Shown here: positions 40,701 to 41,397 of the stretch, one piece after another
How positions within the stretch are numbered: the first letter of the stretch is position 1
Layout of the letters: each line of letters opens with the position of its first letter
Assembly: GCA_026914155.1 (NCBI GenBank)
Contig: JAPPGH010000041.1
Span: 1,286-42,682, forward strand
Length of the DNA stretch: 41,397 nt
From: Candidatus Palauibacter rhopaloidicola
GTDB lineage: Bacteria > Gemmatimonadota > Gemmatimonadetes > Palauibacterales > Palauibacteraceae
Direction: 5' to 3'
Notes under the pieces: generated by a model
The model's input: the letters and a program-made list of their open reading frames with translations, nothing else
What the model was told of the DNA's origin: nothing
The model's database searches: none
Translations under genes and position numbers: made by a program

Positions 40701-41397
40701 ATGACGGACAAGCCGAGCGACAGGAAACCACGCACCCTGGGTGCAACCACAGTGCTGCGGGCCATGACCGCGACACGGACTTGTCGGAGCCTCCGGCTGG
40801 CTGGTGTCCTTGCCGTCGCCACGCTTTTCCCGGCTCCGGCCATCAGCCAGGTCCCCGCAGAGACGGAAGCCCGCCTCCGTTCCATCTTCGAGGCGAGGGA
40901 CTTTGACGCCCGGCCGTTCCAGGCGACCTGGCTGCCCGATGGATCCGGATACACGACTCTGGAGACCCCCTCGGGCGCCTTGCACCCGGAGTTGATCCGC
41001 TACGATGCCGCCAGCGGCAACCGGACAGTCCTCGCCTCGCTCTCCCTTCTCACGCCCGCCGGTCGCTCGGAGCCCCTGAGCATCTCCACCTATCAGTTCG
41101 CCCCGGACGGCACCTGGGCGCTCCTCGGGACCGACACCGACGGCTTCTGGATGCTAGAACCCGCCACTTCCACGCTGAAGAGGGTGGAGGCGGGCCCCGG
41201 AAGCACCGTCTCTCCGGAAGGAGGCCGCATCCTCTTCAGCCGTGACGGTGACCTTCACGTCCACGACTTGGCGGCCGCTCAAACGACCCGCCTGACCCAC
41301 ACCACCGCCGAATCCGTCTCCAACGGCCGCGCCGCATGGAGTCCCGACGGCAACCGCGTCGCCTTCGTCCAGTCCGACGCCTCCGGGGTGCGGATGC
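40701..41397 (+). CDS. S9 family (DPP-IV-like) serine peptidase, 5' part only
   Basis: The first 232 codons of an exported peptidase, cut by the window edge. The ATG at 40701 follows GGAGGAAACC. A hydrophobic signal segment (SLRLAGVLAVATLFPAPAIS) ends near residue 50. The following sequence is the start of a DPP-IV N-terminal propeller: FQATWLPDGSGYTTLETPSG, ALLGTDTDGFWMLEP, TVSPEGGRILFSRDGDLHVH and AAWSPDGNRVAFVQSD. Peptidases of this family cleave Xaa-Pro dipeptides, but the catalytic domain lies outside the window, so activity cannot be checked. Confidence 0.82.
   Translation, partial: MTDKPSDRKPRTLGATTVLRAMTATRTCRSLRLAGVLAVATLFPAPAISQVPAETEARLRSIFEARDFDARPFQATWLPDGSGYTTLETPSGALHPELIRYDAASGNRTVLASLSLLTPAGRSEPLSISTYQFAPDGTWALLGTDTDGFWMLEPATSTLKRVEAGPGSTVSPEGGRILFSRDGDLHVHDLAAAQTTRLTHTTAESVSNGRAAWSPDGNRVAFVQSDASGVRM

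Overview
The window is high-GC bacterial DNA densely packed with protein-coding genes. It most resembles a Gemmatimonadota-type genome: it has a long cyanobacterial/plant-like IspH, several '6-bladed beta-propeller' lipoproteins, TonB-dependent receptors with carboxypeptidase-regulatory N-termini, many secreted proteins, and a PSD1/DUF1501 pair. The assignment rests on gene content only; no rRNA or marker protein is present to prove it. No transposase, integrase or CRISPR array was seen.

Layout, left to right. (1) 1-3.4 kb is housekeeping: a partial fxsA running off the left edge, ispH, and a convergent lpdA whose stop codon overlaps that of ispH. (2) 3.5-11.7 kb holds a tRNA-Pro(GGG) followed by a four-gene operon for the cell envelope: an RCC1-repeat/DUF305 fusion, an LVIVD-repeat protein, an FG-GAP/VCBS lipoprotein and a TonB-dependent receptor. 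(3) 11.8-19.7 kb holds a VOC protein, a PlsC-like acyltransferase, and the PSD1 cytochrome-type protein coupled to a DUF1501 Tat protein and a small membrane protein. (4) 19.7-23.7 kb holds a SAM methyltransferase, a VapBC toxin-antitoxin pair, and two tandem paralogous beta-propeller lipoproteins. (5) 23.8-27.2 kb holds an outer-membrane barrel protein and a tightly overlapping four-gene minus-strand operon: secreted protein, BlaI-type repressor, M56 metalloprotease, lipoprotein. The first and last genes of this operon share a homologous domain. (6) 27.3-33 kb is a minus-strand run: a carboxypeptidase-regulatory protein, two more beta-propellers, a TonB, an unknown membrane-anchored protein and a short plant-type LRR protein. 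(7) 33.2-41.4 kb holds a xanthine/uracil-type permease with an extra C-terminal domain, an orphan ABC solute-binding protein, a ZnuD-like TonB receptor, a HipBA module with a large palindromic operator, and the 5' part of an S9 (DPP-IV-like) peptidase.

How they fit together: most genes encode exported proteins that sense, bind or import substrates at the outer membrane (two TonB receptors, one TonB, five or more propellers). The most interesting unit is the BlaI-M56 operon at 24.4-27.1 kb. Its protease lacks the penicillin-sensor domain of BlaR1, and the operon is bracketed by two paralogous exported proteins. A BlaI/MecI-like dyad (ACTA-N6-TAGT) precedes it, and a second dyad with the same half-site spacing precedes the tonB gene 4.7 kb away, which suggests a small envelope-response regulon. 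Two further toxin-antitoxin style modules (VapBC, HipBA) each carry an operator-like dyad.

Noncoding stretches are mostly short; none exceeds 300 bases. The longest are 12529-12789 (nothing recognised), 20439-20670 (nothing recognised), 33017-33208 (nothing firm beyond a short palindrome at 33063-33072) and 34955-35228 (dispersed repeat copy).
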